In this document: positions 36,322 through 52,669 of the stretch, in pieces
How positions within the stretch are numbered: position 1 is the first letter of the stretch
Layout of the letters: each line of letters begins with the position of its first letter
Assembly: GCA_030549335.1 (NCBI GenBank)
Contig: JAUKPH010000019.1
Coordinates: 16,628,001 to 16,692,000 of the forward strand
From: Pontederia crassipes
Taxonomy: Eukaryota; Streptophyta; Magnoliopsida; Commelinales; Pontederiaceae
Direction: 5' to 3'
Length of the DNA stretch: 64,000 bases
Program-made: the position numbers and the translations under genes
The notes under the pieces: generated by a model
The model's input: only the letters and a program-made list of their open reading frames with translations
Databases searched by the model: none
What the model was told of the DNA's origin: nothing

Positions 36322-38910
36322 GTTTGATATCAGAGCCTAAGTTCTTGGCTCCCCAGTGTTCATAGTAGAGTATAGAACAAAGCATTGTCATTATTGTTCA
36401 TATAATCATATTGCATTAAATATAAAAGTCATGTGCAAGCATCTTGAGCAACTGCAACTCTACTCCTCAAGTAAGTATTGAGTAAATCTCTCATATAGAT
36501 TCTTCTTATATTATTGAGTTAACTCGTTCTCATAGATACTCAAATAAGAAGGCATCAACCAAATGATGAGGTCGAGGGTCAGAATGATGAGGGGATCCAG
36601 CACCCTCAACCCCAACCAGAACGATAGGAACGACAGTTTCCTCCCTCATGTACCATACAAGGGTTTTGGATATTGAAGCCCCAACCTATAACGGCGAAGG
36701 AGATATTGACGTAGTCGAACAATGGATAGACATCATGAAGGAAAAGTTTGAACTATAGGATTGCTCAGAACACAAATAAGTGATATTTGCCGCTGATACC
36801 CTCACCAAGGACGTCAAAGATTGGTGGAAGGCGACCAAGGCAATTGAGTTCGCAAATGTCAGCGTTGTTCCATGGTCAGAATTTCGACGACTGTTCGAAG
36901 CACGTTTCTTCCCTACTTTCTAGAGGAGGTTAAAGCGGTAGAAATTTCTGAACCTGACACAGGGGACGATGACTGTGTCTCAATATTTGACTAAATATGT
37001 TCGTCTTCAAAAGTATTCGAAGCTGACCATGGATGAGCTAGAGAAACCAACCACTTTGTTGAAAGGTTAATTCTGAGCCTAAAAACTCAAAGACGACCCA
37101 ACAACATTAACCAAGACAGTGCAGTTGGCCACAATGATGGAAAGGGACCAACAAGAGTTGCAACGGGCCAGAAGAGGACAACTGGAAGTAGGGCAGGGTT
37201 CATAGCAGTAGCAATTCCGAAGGAACGACCACCACCAACAACGACGGGATAACCTCCCCGGTCGTACCTATCTCCTTAATAATACGATCATCCCTGATAT
37301 GAATAACAGCCCAGCCAACCCCTACCACCGCAACGACAGCCTCAGCAAGCATCGCAACCACATGATGATCCCCACTACGAGCAATTGACCCGACAACCAC
37401 CACTTGCACTCGGCGAACGTGTGTTGTGCAACTGTTGCGGCAAGACTCACAGACGAATATCGCTTGAAGGCAAGAACATGTTTTCAATGTAGAGAAATTG
37501 GCCACATAGTAGTGAATTGTCCACGGGGTGAACAACTAATTGAAGGAAGACTTTTAATATGAAAGAAGACACTCCACAGAATGACACTGAAGTCGTTCAA
37601 GGTACGCTCCTTGTAATTTAGCTGCACATAACTATTTATTTGATTCTGAAGTCACACCAGCATATAGATAAGAGTATACTAGTACCTTACAGCTAAATGT
37701 CACGAACCTAAACCATCATATGACTATACTCACACCACAAGAAATCCTACTCACTATCAGGTACTCACCTGATGTCTCAACAAAGATAGGAAAAAATGAA
37801 TTCTCCACAAATTTAATCATAATACCTATGATGAATTATGATGTAATATTGGGCATGGACTGATTAATTGTCCATGATGCTTTTATATTGTGTAAGTAAA
37901 AGAAGGACGTTATAGGAACCATAGTAAAGACAAGGTCACGGTCAGAAGCACAATTCAAAAAGAGGCAAAAGATCGTGACGTCCACCATCAAAGCGCACAA
38001 ACCTCTTCGGCAAAGATACCAGGGATAACTAACAAGTGTTGTCAATACCGAAGGACCTACTAAGACATTACAAGATATAAAAATAGTGAAGGAATTCTCT
38101 GATGTGTTCCCAGAAAACATTGGTGGACTACCACTCATGAGAGTGGTAGATCTCCATATTGAGTTGGTACCCGGTACAACCCTAATTCCCAAAGCTCTAT
38201 ACCGCATGGCTCCGGCAGAAAGTGAAAGCGTTAAAGATCTACATTCAGGAGTTATACGACAATGGTTTCAATAGACCCCCCATCTCACCTTGAGGCGCTT
38301 CGGTCCTCTTCATCAAGAATAAAAAAAGGCTCGTTAAGGCTTTGCATAGATCATTTCTCTAGTGAAGAAAAAGGATGAAGTCAGCCAGGGTCGACAGAAG
38401 GCTAGTGTAGAAAGAGGTGACAAAAGCATACCTTCAAGACTGACAATCAAGTTATACTCCAAGTCTCCTCGACTAAAGGAGTGATACGATTTAGTAAGAA
38501 AGAAAAGTTGAGCCCGTAGTATGTGGGTCTTTCGAAATTTTTAGACATGGCCGAAGGCTCAGTATACAGGTTGGCTCTACTTCTGACATATGTCAGAGTA
38601 CACAAGATCTTCCATGTCTTATTGCTCCAGAAATATAAGTATGACCACGTCAATGTGATTCAAATCGAGAAATCAAATCTTAAGGAGGATTTTACATTTG
38701 AGGAGCAACCCACAAAAACATTGAAATACTAGGAAGTCCAGAGAGGAAAGAAGAAAGTGACATGGATCAAAATAGCATGGAAGCACCATCATGGGAAAGA
38801 AGCAACATGTTAAGTAGAGTCTCAGAGGCGCGAAAAGTTCCCCAGATTCTTTTGTAAGTCCTAACCTTGATTTAAATTCAAGGACGAATTTTCTTTTAAG
38901 GAGGTAGTGA

Positions 38911-41335
<2,425 letters not shown>

Positions 41336-43159
41336 CAGGACATTTTGGCCATTTGTCTCTCCATCATGCTAGAAAGATGAAAATGGTGTTCAGGTTTGGT
41401 TTGGTCAAAATGTGAGGTTGTCCGAATCATACTCTGCCGCATGAAATAAGGTACAAAAAGAAATCAAATTATGAAGCTTGTACTTTTACAATGTTCTCAT
41501 CACTCGTATGTACGGCTGTAGTTTTGGATGGCTGATAAGATTATATTGATTCTTATTAAAAGGAGGTTCTGTCTTATTTGAATGTAGACATTGTAATAGA
41601 TAAGCACACATGGACGGACATGCATCAATATTTCTTTTAATATTAGTTACTAATCAATCAATATCTCTTTTTAATATTTCTTAAACTTTTTTTTTATCAA
41701 ATTGATCATATACATCTCTTAGTCTGAAAAAATATTTTGTAATTTCTTATCATTTTTTTACTGCTGTATGTATATTTGATAACATAATTCAACTAAAATA
41801 ACTTCTCCCCTTTTTTCTCAATCTCTCATTCTTGTAATTAAGAAATTTTTATGTAAGGAATATATAATCTCTTGGAAAATATTTCATCTAATCCTGTTTA
41901 CTTTATCAATTTATAATAATCTCCCTTATGAAGCTATTCAATTTTTTAGGATACAATTACAATTATCATTATCAACTATCCATTTGAATAGATATATTAA
42001 TTGATCAATCGAAGGTTGGTACTTATTATTTCCGGTATGATATGGCTTAACTGGCTAAATAAATTATATTCCTACCAAAATATTCAATCTATCCTAAAAT
42101 TTTAAAAATGGTGGGATTAATGAATAAAACAACAACCGCGCGTTTTCTTCAAGTTGATCTAATAAACGAATATGTCCTTCATTTATATTTTCACAACATT
42201 AAGTATTTAAATTATTTTTTAAAAAAATTATAGATTGCTTGCACCCACTATGTTTGCATTCATCCGTCCCTGGATAAGCACACGCGTTTCAAAGGTGGCG
42301 CACCATTCTGCCGTGATATTTTGAATTGGACTCATTCTAATAGATAAGCATAAGCTTGTGTTGATGCTTTCTCAAAGAATGCCATAATGTGCCATGTACG
42401 AACTAATCATATAAACACGTAAGGAAAGAGATCGAGATGAGTGCTTGAGTTTGCCTAGTCCACGTAGAATAGCATATGATTCCTTTATTTAATTTTTGTT
42501 TGTGGACGGATCGATGATTATCTTATTTCGTGGTAAAAAAGAAAGTTCTGGGCCACCTTTATAGTACTTCTGGTCCTATTTGCCTACGTAACTTGTCCGA
42601 TTGAACACTAGTAATAAGTTGATACAAGATCGAATTGTGAAGGATAATATGTCTTTTGCTTTGGGAATTGTAATGTTCTATAGTAAAGGATCACAATAAT
42701 TAACTGCAATTATGTTAGTTTACCAACAATTTGTACTATCCATCTTCCATGAAATAGATCACCAAGTACATCCATCCACGTCTTGCACCACCATATCTGT
42801 AGTGCTAGGAAGTTTCCGGATGATGCTGCTACCAGAAAAAAAAGGACGAAAGTTTCGAATAATGCCACAGTTGGGAAGATATTATGAAATTTTGAATGGT
42901 ACAGATTCAACAATACGCAAGAAAAATATTCCTTCGGTTGTACTACAGCATCACAAAACACAATCTTGCTACAAGTACAAGAAGGAAGCCAAAAAGAGGT
43001 GAGAGAAATCTTGACGCAACTACTAAAAAATTAAATTAGGGCGGCTCGTACGTCCTTTTTTTTACTTATCCGCTTATCTGGCCATTGACGATGACTGACT
43101 ACATATTAAATAATTTATTAACAAAGACACATGCAAACGACCAGTTCTCCTCCCGTCCT

Positions 43160-43302
43160 CCTGCTGGATATTGAGTGTATATATATGCCATCGTGTCATT
43201 CGCCCTAGGAACATATCAAATCTCTAGCAAGCTGAAATAGCAACACACATATACGTAAGAGCCGAAGCAGGTAGCTACTCGCCTACAAGTTCATAATCAA
43301 AC
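43160..43302 (+). promoter_or_regulatory. Core promoter and leader of lectin gene 1
   Basis: A TATA box (gtatatatatgcc, about 43176-43190) and the leader leading to ATG are conserved at lectin gene 2 (about 60796). Conserved spacing supports a real promoter in both copies. Confidence 0.6.
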
Positions 43303-43648
43303 ATGGTGAGTACATGTGTACCCTCTCAAAAGAGTTGCATGATATCATAATTAAGTTGAAGAAATAGTTTCGTTTGCCTGTAACTTGATGACATAATTGG
43401 CCTGTTAATTGCATGCGGTTCCCGGGTACGTACAGGGTTTGGTTCTGTCGGGTCCATGCGGAGGAATCGGAGGATCACCATATAATTCGTCCGTGGATTC
43501 TAGGACTAACTTGTTGGCAGTGAGAGTATGGGCACGAGAAGATTGCATTGCTGCCATGCAGATCAATTATGAGCTGAACGGACAAATTTCTGACTCCAAA
43601 GTCTGGGGTGACAATCAGCAAGCAGGAACAACATTAAATGAGGTATTG

Positions 43649-43689
<41 letters not shown>

Positions 43690-45797
43690 TATGTATATAT
43701 ATATATTCATATATTATAGATGGAGAAGAAGGACAGAGTTTATAGACAAATAAATATGGATTAGTCAACTGCTTAACTATATACGCGTGATTCACCGAAA
43801 AAAAAAATGCGTTGGGCTAATTAATGATCAGCACGTACGTGAGTTCTTCACATATGCATGTTTGTGCAGGTTGTTTTGAAAGTTGGGCAGGGCGAGTTCA
43901 TGCGATCCATCGGTGGCACTATCGGCAAATCAAGAGAGGGCATCGTAGTCGTGAGATCCCTGTCTTTTACCACCAACCTCACTACTTACGGTCCGTTCGG
44001 CAATAAAACGTCCGATGAGGCCGCCCGTTCGTTCGACATCAAGGCGGGGAACGAGGGAAAGATCGCCGGCTTCTTTGGGTACTCGGGATCACTTATCGAC
44101 TCAATCGGAATAATGGTGAAGTCGAACACAGTGCCGGTGAAGGAGGGGCCGTGCGGCGGAGCCGGAGGAGGAGTGTTCACCATGGACACGAACGCCGACA
44201 CCAACTTGCTGGGGGTAAGGATCTGGCGCAGAAGTGACTGCATTGCAGCCATCCAGGTGAACTATAACATCTCCGGAGAAAAGAACTGGTCCACCGTCTG
44301 GGGGAACAGTCAAATATCAGGAGCAACAATGTCTGAGGTATATAGCTAAAATTAGCTAGACTTACTTCCATCAATTGCAATTTTTTTTCCAGTAGTAAGT
44401 TTATCCGGTGTCCAGAAAAATAGCTATGATCAATTTTATTAAAACAAAAGCGAGGCCTACCGGTTAACCACGTATCAATCACCAAACTGATTTGATTACC
44501 GGAATTGTAGTTGAGCCTCTTTGGGTAGATGGATTGGAAAATCGTCAAAATGGTGAACCCATTAAAAACCGCTTCCATTGGAAAATTTTAAAAATAATTG
44601 AGAAAAAGAAGAATGGAAAGAACAAAATAATAAAGGAGGGGAAAAGAAATGAATAAAGTAAAAAAGGAAATAGAGGAAAATAATTAACATAGGTAGGGTA
44701 AAATAAAGTAGCAATCAATGGAGAATAAACAAATATAAGAAATGAGATAAGAAATTTAGGAAGGCAATAAAATAAAAGAGAGAAGGATAAAATTAATAAA
44801 GATAGAGGGAAGGAAAAAAATATGAAAGAAATATAAGAAAGAGAAGAGAGGAAAATAACAAAGGGACCGATAGATGATGAACATAAATAAAGAATATTCA
44901 TAAGTAGAGGGAAACGAATATAATAAACAAAAGAAAATTAAAAAGTAACGAAAGATGGAGAGAAAAATTCAAGAAGGAATGGATAAAGAAACTAAAGTAA
45001 AATATTTTAAGAAATATTAAAATTATTTTAAAACTATTATTATTTTAATAATAACATTCTTTAGTGAAAGTATAAATAATCATATAAATATATGGTTCTT
45101 ATTTAAATTTATTCTTTTTTTTAGTATGAGTATATACTCATACTTAAATAAGATATATAGATATATAGTGTTACTTTAAAAAATATGGTCCAAGGAGATT
45201 TCAATTCCATGCAACTACAGCCAAACTGAGGTTCTATTATAATAACATCGGCTATTCCTCATGACTAGCATCCACTTGAGGATAGGACATTAGCTGAACA
45301 AGGTAGAATAAAATCGATCAGTTCGATCATTTCGGAGAATAAGAAACTCCAATTATATGATGGAACAAACAATGTCGCCTATATATTTTTTTCTTGCCAT
45401 TGTTTAGCAGAACTGGACAGAATAAAGCGTGCATTGCATTTTATTCTTTTACCAAACAGAAGGATTCTCTCTTCTCCTCGTCAAACTGAGCTGACCACTT
45501 GATATAGTATGGATGAGTTCAACAGTTAAGCACATGACATATGCACCTGTGCTGCAGGTTTCATTTGGGGGCCAATCCTTGAAATCCATCAGAGGTTACA
45601 TGGGCAACTCCGCTGACGGCATCTTCGTCGTAAAGGCTCTGCGTTTCGTCACCGACAACGGCACCACTTATGGCCCATTCGGCAAAGAGGAAGGTGCTCC
45701 GTTCACCTTGGGGGCAGGAACCGTGGGGAAGATTGTTGGCTTCCACGGACGATCAGGGGAACTGCTTGATGCGATTGGGGTGATTATGATGAACTAG
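43303..45797 (+). CDS. Two-domain jacalin-related lectin (copy 1)
   Basis: Four coding exons, all phase 0: 43303-43305 (the ATG alone, followed at once by the donor gtgagt), 43436-43642, 43870-44337 and 45558-45797. Predicted 305 residues without a signal peptide, so probably cytosolic or nuclear. Domain 1 (about 2-150) has SGPCGGIGG at its start and the sugar-binding GxxxD as GSLID. Domain 2 (about 160-305) has EGPCGGAGG and GELLD. Jacalin-related lectins of this type usually bind mannose or glucose and serve in stress or defence responses, but the ligand here is inferred. Introns fall at the same place in both domains (after LNE and after MSE), showing that the gene arose by internal duplication of a single-domain unit. 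Exon 3 joins the C-half of domain 1 to the N-half of domain 2. Confidence 0.9.
43650..43712. repeat. (TA)n-rich microsatellite in lectin 1 intron 2
   Basis: TA repeats start a few bases after the exon 2 donor. A shorter TA run lies at the same place in lectin gene 2 (about 61290-61312). Confidence 0.9.
44400..45460. other. Insertion of about 1 kb in lectin 1 intron 3
   Basis: Intron 3 is 1220 bp here but only 163 bp in lectin gene 2. The ends of both introns align, so about 1 kb of purine-rich, AT-rich DNA was gained here or lost in copy 2. I see no clear element ends. Confidence 0.5.
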
Positions 45798-46779
45798 TTC
45801 TTCATACCATCTCTCTCATGCATCCATGCATGGAACTCGCTGTACGTGGTTTATGCGTGCATGGACTGGTCAGCAGCGTGCACTTAAAGTTATGCCATTT
45901 GTGATTAAATATTAATGGAATGAATAATAAATTCGATGATCGCAAGGTAGGCCATTGCCAGTGTGCAAAGTCCACTTTGTTAGATTATTGACATTCTTAT
46001 CGTGTGCGTAGTCTATACGCGCGTGGACGTCTGTGTCTGTATTGTATGGTTGCTTTCGTCAAGAAATTAAATGTTTGTTTTGTTTGCATATAACGTATGA
46101 GTCTGTATGCATGCTTACTTTCGTCAATAAAGTAAATGTTATTTGTGTTTCCATTGTATACAATTTCAGCTCTGTGTTTCACTTTACTGCTGCCGAAGGT
46201 GAAACGTGAACTTTGCATGTTTCTACAACGATCATGCATACGATTTTGCTCACTATACAATAAATTATTAACTATTAAAATTATGGCAACAAATAAAAAA
46301 CATATATACGGAAAAATAATTAAAATATTATAAAATGCAAAATAAAATGTTGTTTTTATCAGCCAACTAATGAAGCTCGAAATTATGATGGGGAAAATAA
46401 CAAACAGCGAAAATACTAGTATAAACAAAAGTTTCAACTAATGAGAAATAACATAACAAAAACATAAATCATGAATAACACATAAATATTAAAATTACTA
46501 GAAAATAATAAAAAAAATTAAATACAATATGGACATTATGAAGATTTGACAAAAATAATAATGCAATTATTAATTATTGGTTAAAGGAATTAATATTTAG
46601 TTATTTCATAGCTATAAAGAATTGTGTAATATAAATACGAAAATTTAAAGAAAATGCAATAAATAGTTGTATAAAAAATAAACTAATGATAACAATAAAT
46701 AATTATCAAAATAACTGTAAATGGCAAAAAAACAAGTTAAACATAATGTAAATGTATTGAAAAAAATAAAGAGTATTTA

Positions 46780-47460
46780 AAAATAGGCGTCCACTTCGTA
46801 AAAGACAAAAGTATAATGACTAACAAAACAGATGCCCAAATCTCAAATAAGCGTCCGCTTCATAGTTGGCAACGGAATATCAATTTTTCTAAAAATATTG
46901 TAACAGTCATATTCTGAAGAGAAACCTATAAAAAGAATGTCAAAACCTGAAGATAAATCATCTGAGTAAGAAAAAACACTCTATAGATTCATTCAAGTTT
47001 AAAGTATTTTCCAGAGCTCTACTTTCCAAATGATCCCTTCCTTGTGCGTAAGTGTGAGCATTCTTTGTAAGAAGAAAAAATTAAAAGGAATCCTTGAATT
47101 CTTGTTTAGTGAATTTGAGAGCTCATTGTAAAAAAAAAGTGAATTTTACTTTTTTAGTAAAGAAGAAGCAATTTTCCTTTGTGAGCGGTGTAGAAATGAT
47201 TATTCTCTCCCTATAAGAAAAAAACTATTGGATCTCCAACTATCTCGAGGACAAGAAGTCGGAGTGGGAACGTATGTCAAGGTTGGGTAGAATCTCGACA
47301 ACACATTTTGTTTCCTGAGTTTGATCCTTCCACTTGCTCTTCATTATTACATACTTATTTGCGATTGTTTTTCAAAAATTGGTTTTAAAATTTCCGATTG
47401 GAATTTTTATACACCAATTCATTTCCTCCTCCCCTCTTGATGCTTTCGATCCTAGTACAC
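46780..47460. mobile_element. Possible Ty1/copia LTR remnant (fossil)
   Basis: Words such as aagtcggagtgggaacgtat, gtcaaggttgggtagaatctc and caattcatttcctcctcccc resemble the 3' parts of plant copia LTRs. The block at 49860-49960 has a matching phrase (aagtcgaagtggggacatat). No ends or coding region are visible. It looks old and broken. Confidence 0.35.
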
Positions 47461-48189
47461 TTCCCCCGCAACTTTGTTAAGGTCCTGTGTGAGCATCAAT
47501 ACTCATTGGACCAACATGCTCAGTGAGCTTCTTTCATCTATCATATGTATCACTTGGTTTCATAATGAACCAAGGAGGAATTGAACTACAAATTGTTGCT
47601 TATATATTGAGATCTAAACTAAACATTCATTTTTTGCAGAAGCTCTTGTGAAGGTCATCAGCTCCGCACTTGCGATCACGATTTGGGTACTTTTGCAAGG
47701 ATTAAATGTTGTGCAAATAAGGGCATCATGATTGTCAACATCAACTCCAATTATTCTAATATTGTGCACATTTTTTCCGATCGACTGGTAATTGCCCTTG
47801 GAAGATTTTTGGATTAATGATAGTCATCTAGGATAATCTAGGCTCCATCTCAATTTACATCATAGCTCACTATTATCGTGAAGCAAACAATGCCACAAAC
47901 TTTTTGTTTCTTTTGTATAATCAAATTCTGATCAATTTTTTGGGATGATGCACCTCCTTAAAAAAACATAACGTACTATATCATACTACAATGTTGCATA
48001 TTTCCCCCCCTTTTTGTCTGTCTTAATTACCTTCCGAAAGGCCATAAAGAAAATTTGGCCAAGTCAACCACAACTAAGGTTCTAATATAATAGAAGAGTA
48101 CTGAATAGGTGAAAGTGAATTATAACAAAGTGGTAATGAGTTCCAAAATTGATTTCCTATGCAAACCTTTTTGTGGAGAGGCCAAGTGT
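47461..48189. other. Intergenic DNA between duplication copies
   Basis: No gene or clear element is seen. Confidence 0.45.
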
Positions 48190-49239
48190 CACTTCCCTCC
48201 AACCATTCAAGAATGTGAGAAAGATGAAAATGGTGTTCACATTTAATCATAATTTGGGTGGGTGAAAGAAGGTACTAAAAATTGAAATACTAAATATGAA
48301 GATAATACTAAGCTTTTACAATGTTGTCATCACTAGCATGTGTGGTTGTAAATTTGCATGGCTGATAAGATTATATTGATGCTTATTAAAAGGAGTTTGG
48401 TATTCCTCTAGTGCCTCCATCCTTGATATTTTGAATGTGGACATCATCATAATAGATAATCTCATGGGCAGACATAAATGTTGAATTATGGGTCAATTGA
48501 ACACATTACTCTTTTAACTTTATTAGTTAACAATTAATCAACATATCATTTTAGTATTTCCCAAACTTTTTTTATCAAATTGATCATATAAATCTCTTAG
48601 TCTCTAAAATATAATCGGTAATTTCTTGTCATTTTTTACCATTGCATATCTATTTGATAACGAAATTCAGCTAAAATAACTTATTCCTTTCTTTCTTACT
48701 CTTATTCTTGTAATTAAGAATTTTTTATGTAAGGAATATCTAATATCTTGGAAATTAATTCATCTAATGCTATTTAGTTTATCAATTTATAATAATCTCT
48801 CTCATGAAGCCTTTAATGATTTGATGACACAAGTATCATTATCAGTTGACAACTTAAGGGCTTGATAATTATAATTTCTGGTATGATATGACTTAATTGG
48901 CTAATCAAATTTAACCCCTAATTCAAAATATTTATTCTATGTTAAAATTAAATATTTTTTATTAATGTATAAAATTAGAACTACACGTCTTCTCCAAGTT
49001 AATTTAATAAACTAATGTTCCCTTAATTTATACTTTTTACAACATTAATTATTTAATTATTTCAATGAAAAATTTTAGCTAGCTTGCACTCACTATGTGA
49101 GCATTCATTTGTCCTTAAAGAATTATATTTTGATGATATAAATTTCAGTTAATTAGAGTTATATTTAAAATCTCAAAAAGCTTTTAGGAATGACTTATTT
49201 TATGCAAGTTAATATTTGAATATGTTATATATATATATA

Positions 49240-50045
49240 TATATATATGGACTCATATGTGAATAAGAAGGTTGTAGATATTTTAACAAATAAAAAGTTA
49301 TTTTATTTCAATAAATATATGAAAATATATGTGCACAATAGTGAATGTGATTGAACGAGAAACTTGTTAACCAATCAACTAGGCCGGTGGAAAGGTCGAC
49401 TAGCCAGCAAGAAAAATGCATTATCTAGTGACATTTGGGAACAGTCGATCGATAAGAGCGGTCGATAAATGACAATGTCGGATGAAGTTAAAAATGATCT
49501 GTAGGCAGAATGTGCAATAATGATCACATTTCAACTCAATAGTCAACAAACAAATCCCAATGGCTAAATAGAGTTTAGAAGGGTATAAAATACTTATGAA
49601 GTTCATTTGTGCTCAAAATTGTAAATCTTGTAACCCTTCTCTTTTCTTCTTTTATGTGAGTTTTGATTGTAAAAGAGAGATTAGGGAATCTTGTAGAATC
49701 CTTGTATAAATGGTTGAGCTCCTAAGTGATAATACCTTGTGCCTATATCTTGAGTGGAGAAAAGATTGAAAATTTTTTAAGAGAAGAGGTGTGACTTACA
49801 TTTTGAAGCAAAGAATAAAAGTGGTAATACATTTCTTTCTTGCCCCATTTGGAACGAATAAAGGGTTAGTGAAATCTATGATTTACGAGAAGTCGAAGTG
49901 GGGACATATGTCAAGATGTGGTCGAACCACGTAATAAATTACGTCTTGCATTTGCTTTCTTTCCCTCTCTCCTTTTATACCTTACTATATATGTCATTTG
50001 ATTGTTATTGTATTAATTTAAAATTTAACGAATAAATTTTAAACT
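49240..50045. mobile_element. Possible Ty1/copia LTR remnant (fossil)
   Basis: It is absent from duplication copy A. It contains gaagtcgaagtggggacata, gtcgaaccacgtaataaatt and an internal TATA-like taaaatacttatgaag with downstream cttgtaacccttct, a typical copia-like LTR layout. It is broken, its ends are unclear, and no coding region is seen. Confidence 0.4.
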
Positions 50046-50058
50046 TGTATTTTTTTGC

Positions 50059-51164
50059 AGTAAATTTCAGCCATGACCATTCAACTTAAGGGGTATTCCT
50101 GATATTGTCATCCAACTTCACTTTGTAGCACCACGATCATTTAATTTTAGAAAATATTTCAACCACGGTCATCACAACTGATTATTGCCAGTCACCCGGT
50201 GGATCACTAACATGATGCTAATTTGGATGCTTATATGTCACAACATAAGCATTTTCACTCTCCTTCACGTCAACTTTTAAAAAATAAAAATGCCACATCA
50301 ACAAGTTTTCTCTCTCATCTATCCAAACTTAATTTTGTATCTACATGGTAATTCAACTTTTCAAAATTTACATGATCATTCAGCTTTCCAAAAATTGCAG
50401 TTAAGGTCATCATTAAAACCTTAAAATAATAAGAATAAATATTAAAATAAAATAAAATAGATAAATATAAAACTAAAGGCGCTTAGACTGATTCAACATG
50501 ATTTGGGCACAATCTAGAATGAGTCGGACCATCCATTTTTTTATGTCCATTAAATATATAATAAATATTATTAAAATTATGTAAATATTTTTCTTAAAAA
50601 TAAAATACATTTTGCCCTAAAATTTTCACTAATAAAGAAATAAAAATATCGTGATTATGATTTGGCTCAACACTCCTCTAGATGTTGATCACGACCCAGC
50701 ACCATGGGCTAGTACGATTTGGTTCAGTCACGATAAAATCTCACACGTAATCGTTATAAACCATCTAGCAAGGTGCTGGGCAAAAATAATTTTATGATAT
50801 ATCTAATAATCATAATTTTATTAGTCCAAATTTTAGGACAAAAATGTATATACTTTATTTTTTCTAATTTATTATTTACATAATTTTATAATAATTTTTA
50901 TTATAATATTATATATTTAATGAACATAAAAAAATGAAAAGTTTAATGACCACGCAGAGAAAATTAAGTTTTAGATAGAAGAGAAAATACTGACGTGGTA
51001 TCATATTCACGCCGACGCCACATCAATGATTCATCAATTGACTGACGATAATCAATCGCGATGATCGTGGATGAAATATTTTTAAAATTGGATGATTGTA
51101 TTTTTACAAAATGGAGTTTGACAAAAATACCTCCTAAATCAAATGAGCATGACTGAAATTCACT
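50059..51164. mobile_element. Long-TIR (foldback / Mutator-like) non-autonomous element
   Basis: The left arm begins agtaaatttcagccatgacc and the right arm is its inverse, ending ggtcatgctg-like to gaaattcact. The arms match inverted for well over 100 bp, with words atttcaaccacggtcatc / gatgatcgtggatgaaat. The centre is AT-rich and includes an older hAT-like piece (gatttgggcacaatctaga, cacgacccagcaccatgggc). It is absent from duplication copy A. No transposase. Confidence 0.75.
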
Positions 51165-51369
51165 AGTAAATTTTTATTTAACGCAAATTTACAAAAGTGG
51201 CGCACAACTCTGCCTTCATATTTTGAGTTGGACTCATCTTAATAGATAAGCATAACCATGTATTAATTGATGGTTTCTCAAATAATGTCGTAATGTGTTG
51301 TGTACGAACTAATCATGTAAACAAGTAAGAAGAGATCGCCATTAGAGAAACTTTTGTTTGCCTAGTCCA

Positions 51370-51990
51370 TGTAACCCAGGCACAACCGTCGGGTCAGGTC
51401 CGTGCCAGGTCGCCCAATGAGATATTGAGCACAACACAACAAACTCAAGCTCGGTATGGTTCCACCTAAATTGGCATAATTTTTTATTTGCTTTTATTTT
51501 TATTATCTATTTAAATATTTAATAATTTAGTTATTTATTTTATTTATCAATGTACTCTTAAATTTACATGTAGTATAATTTATTACTAATTTTTATCATA
51601 AATTAAAAACTTATAATAACATCATAAATAGTTAAAAAAGGAAAACTTGGAAAAAAAACAAGGAAAAATGGACATCCGCCTGTGGCCCAACTAGCCCAGT
51701 GCCCAAAGGCCATCGGAATGGCATGACACGAAAATAAATCAAACCTTGCCGGTAGGACCCTACCTAGAGCAAGATAAAACCTATATAATTTGATTGACTC
51801 ACATCGCCCAAAAGCCCATCTTTTGACTAATAAGTTTTGAAGTGATAATAATGACAATCATGCACTATTTTTTGGGTTTGGGTACGTAAATATAAATATT
51901 ATAATTTCGATTTATACCTTCGAATGAAATATGGAAGTGATCCGTATTTTTCTTTACTGTATTTTTTTGGAATGGCAACTGGCTGTAATA
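51370..51990. other. DNA inserted relative to copy A, with possible hAT-like remnant
   Basis: Words gggtcaggtccgtgccaggt (about 51390) and cccaactagcccagtgccca (about 51685) resemble ends of a degraded gcccggcacg-type element. Boundaries are unclear. No gene. Confidence 0.35.
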
Positions 51991-51994
51991 TTTT

Positions 51995-52660
51995 TTATTT
52001 ACACGATTAGTTCCTAATTTTGAGTCATTTTCAAATCAGTCTCCAGCTTTAATTTGTAACCAGAACGTCCATCATTTTGATTTTCTTGCACAATTAGTCC
52101 TCTTGACCGGTGATAATGGGGTTTTGGTTGCCTTACGTACATGGATGTCACGTGAGTCATTTCTCCTTCATCCATGTCATTCAAGTCATCCACATCATTT
52201 AACGCTACCAAATCAGATAAATTACACGGATCGTCCTCCAACTTTAAGTAGATTTTTAAACGGTCATCCATTTTTTATTTTATTGCACGATTCGTCCATC
52301 GGTAATAGATAATCTCCTTATTACTTTGTTGACGTGGTGCAATAAAATATAATAAAAAATTAACTTATTGACATAGCATAATAAAAAATAATATAATATT
52401 AATAAAATATTATAAAAATTAATAAAAAAGAAAAAAATGACAAGGGACATTTGTGCGAAGCTCGCCAAAGGGCGAGCTTGGAGAGAGGGGTTGACACCCC
52501 TTTTGCTAGCTCACCGGAGCCTTTAAATTTTTATAATATTTTTTTATTGTGTGATAGCTAATTAATTTTTTTTATTACATTTTATTATGCCACGTCAGAA
52601 AGATAATCGAAAGACTATCTCTTGCTAGCCAAGTGGATGAGCAGTTCGGGAAGTAGAGTA
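51995..52660. mobile_element. Non-autonomous TIR element with GC-rich core (copy 2)
   Basis: The left part (52000-52330) holds two successive copies of the arm found at 669-800 (agctttaatttgtaaccaga... then aaattacacggatcgtcctc...). The right part has the inverted arm (gccacgtcagaaagataatc ... gccaagtggatgagc). The small core, 52455-52515, is GC-rich with facing words gctcgcc / ggcgagc and ggggttgacacccc, as in copy 1. It looks rearranged or nested. Confidence 0.55.
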
Positions 52661-52669
52661 GGAACCCTA

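Larger units (their letters stand above)
41350..46620 (+). repeat. Segmental duplication copy A (lectin locus)
   Basis: The block aligns in pieces with 48190-63160. Shared landmarks are agaaagatgaaaatggtgtt (41371 / 48218) and ggctgataagattatattga (about 41531 / 48360). Others are gcttgcacccactatg (42239 / 49082), taatagataagcataa (42339 / 51239), ccaacaatttgtac, the lectin gene itself, and the 3' flank to about 46600. Copy A is the compact copy. Confidence 0.85.
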
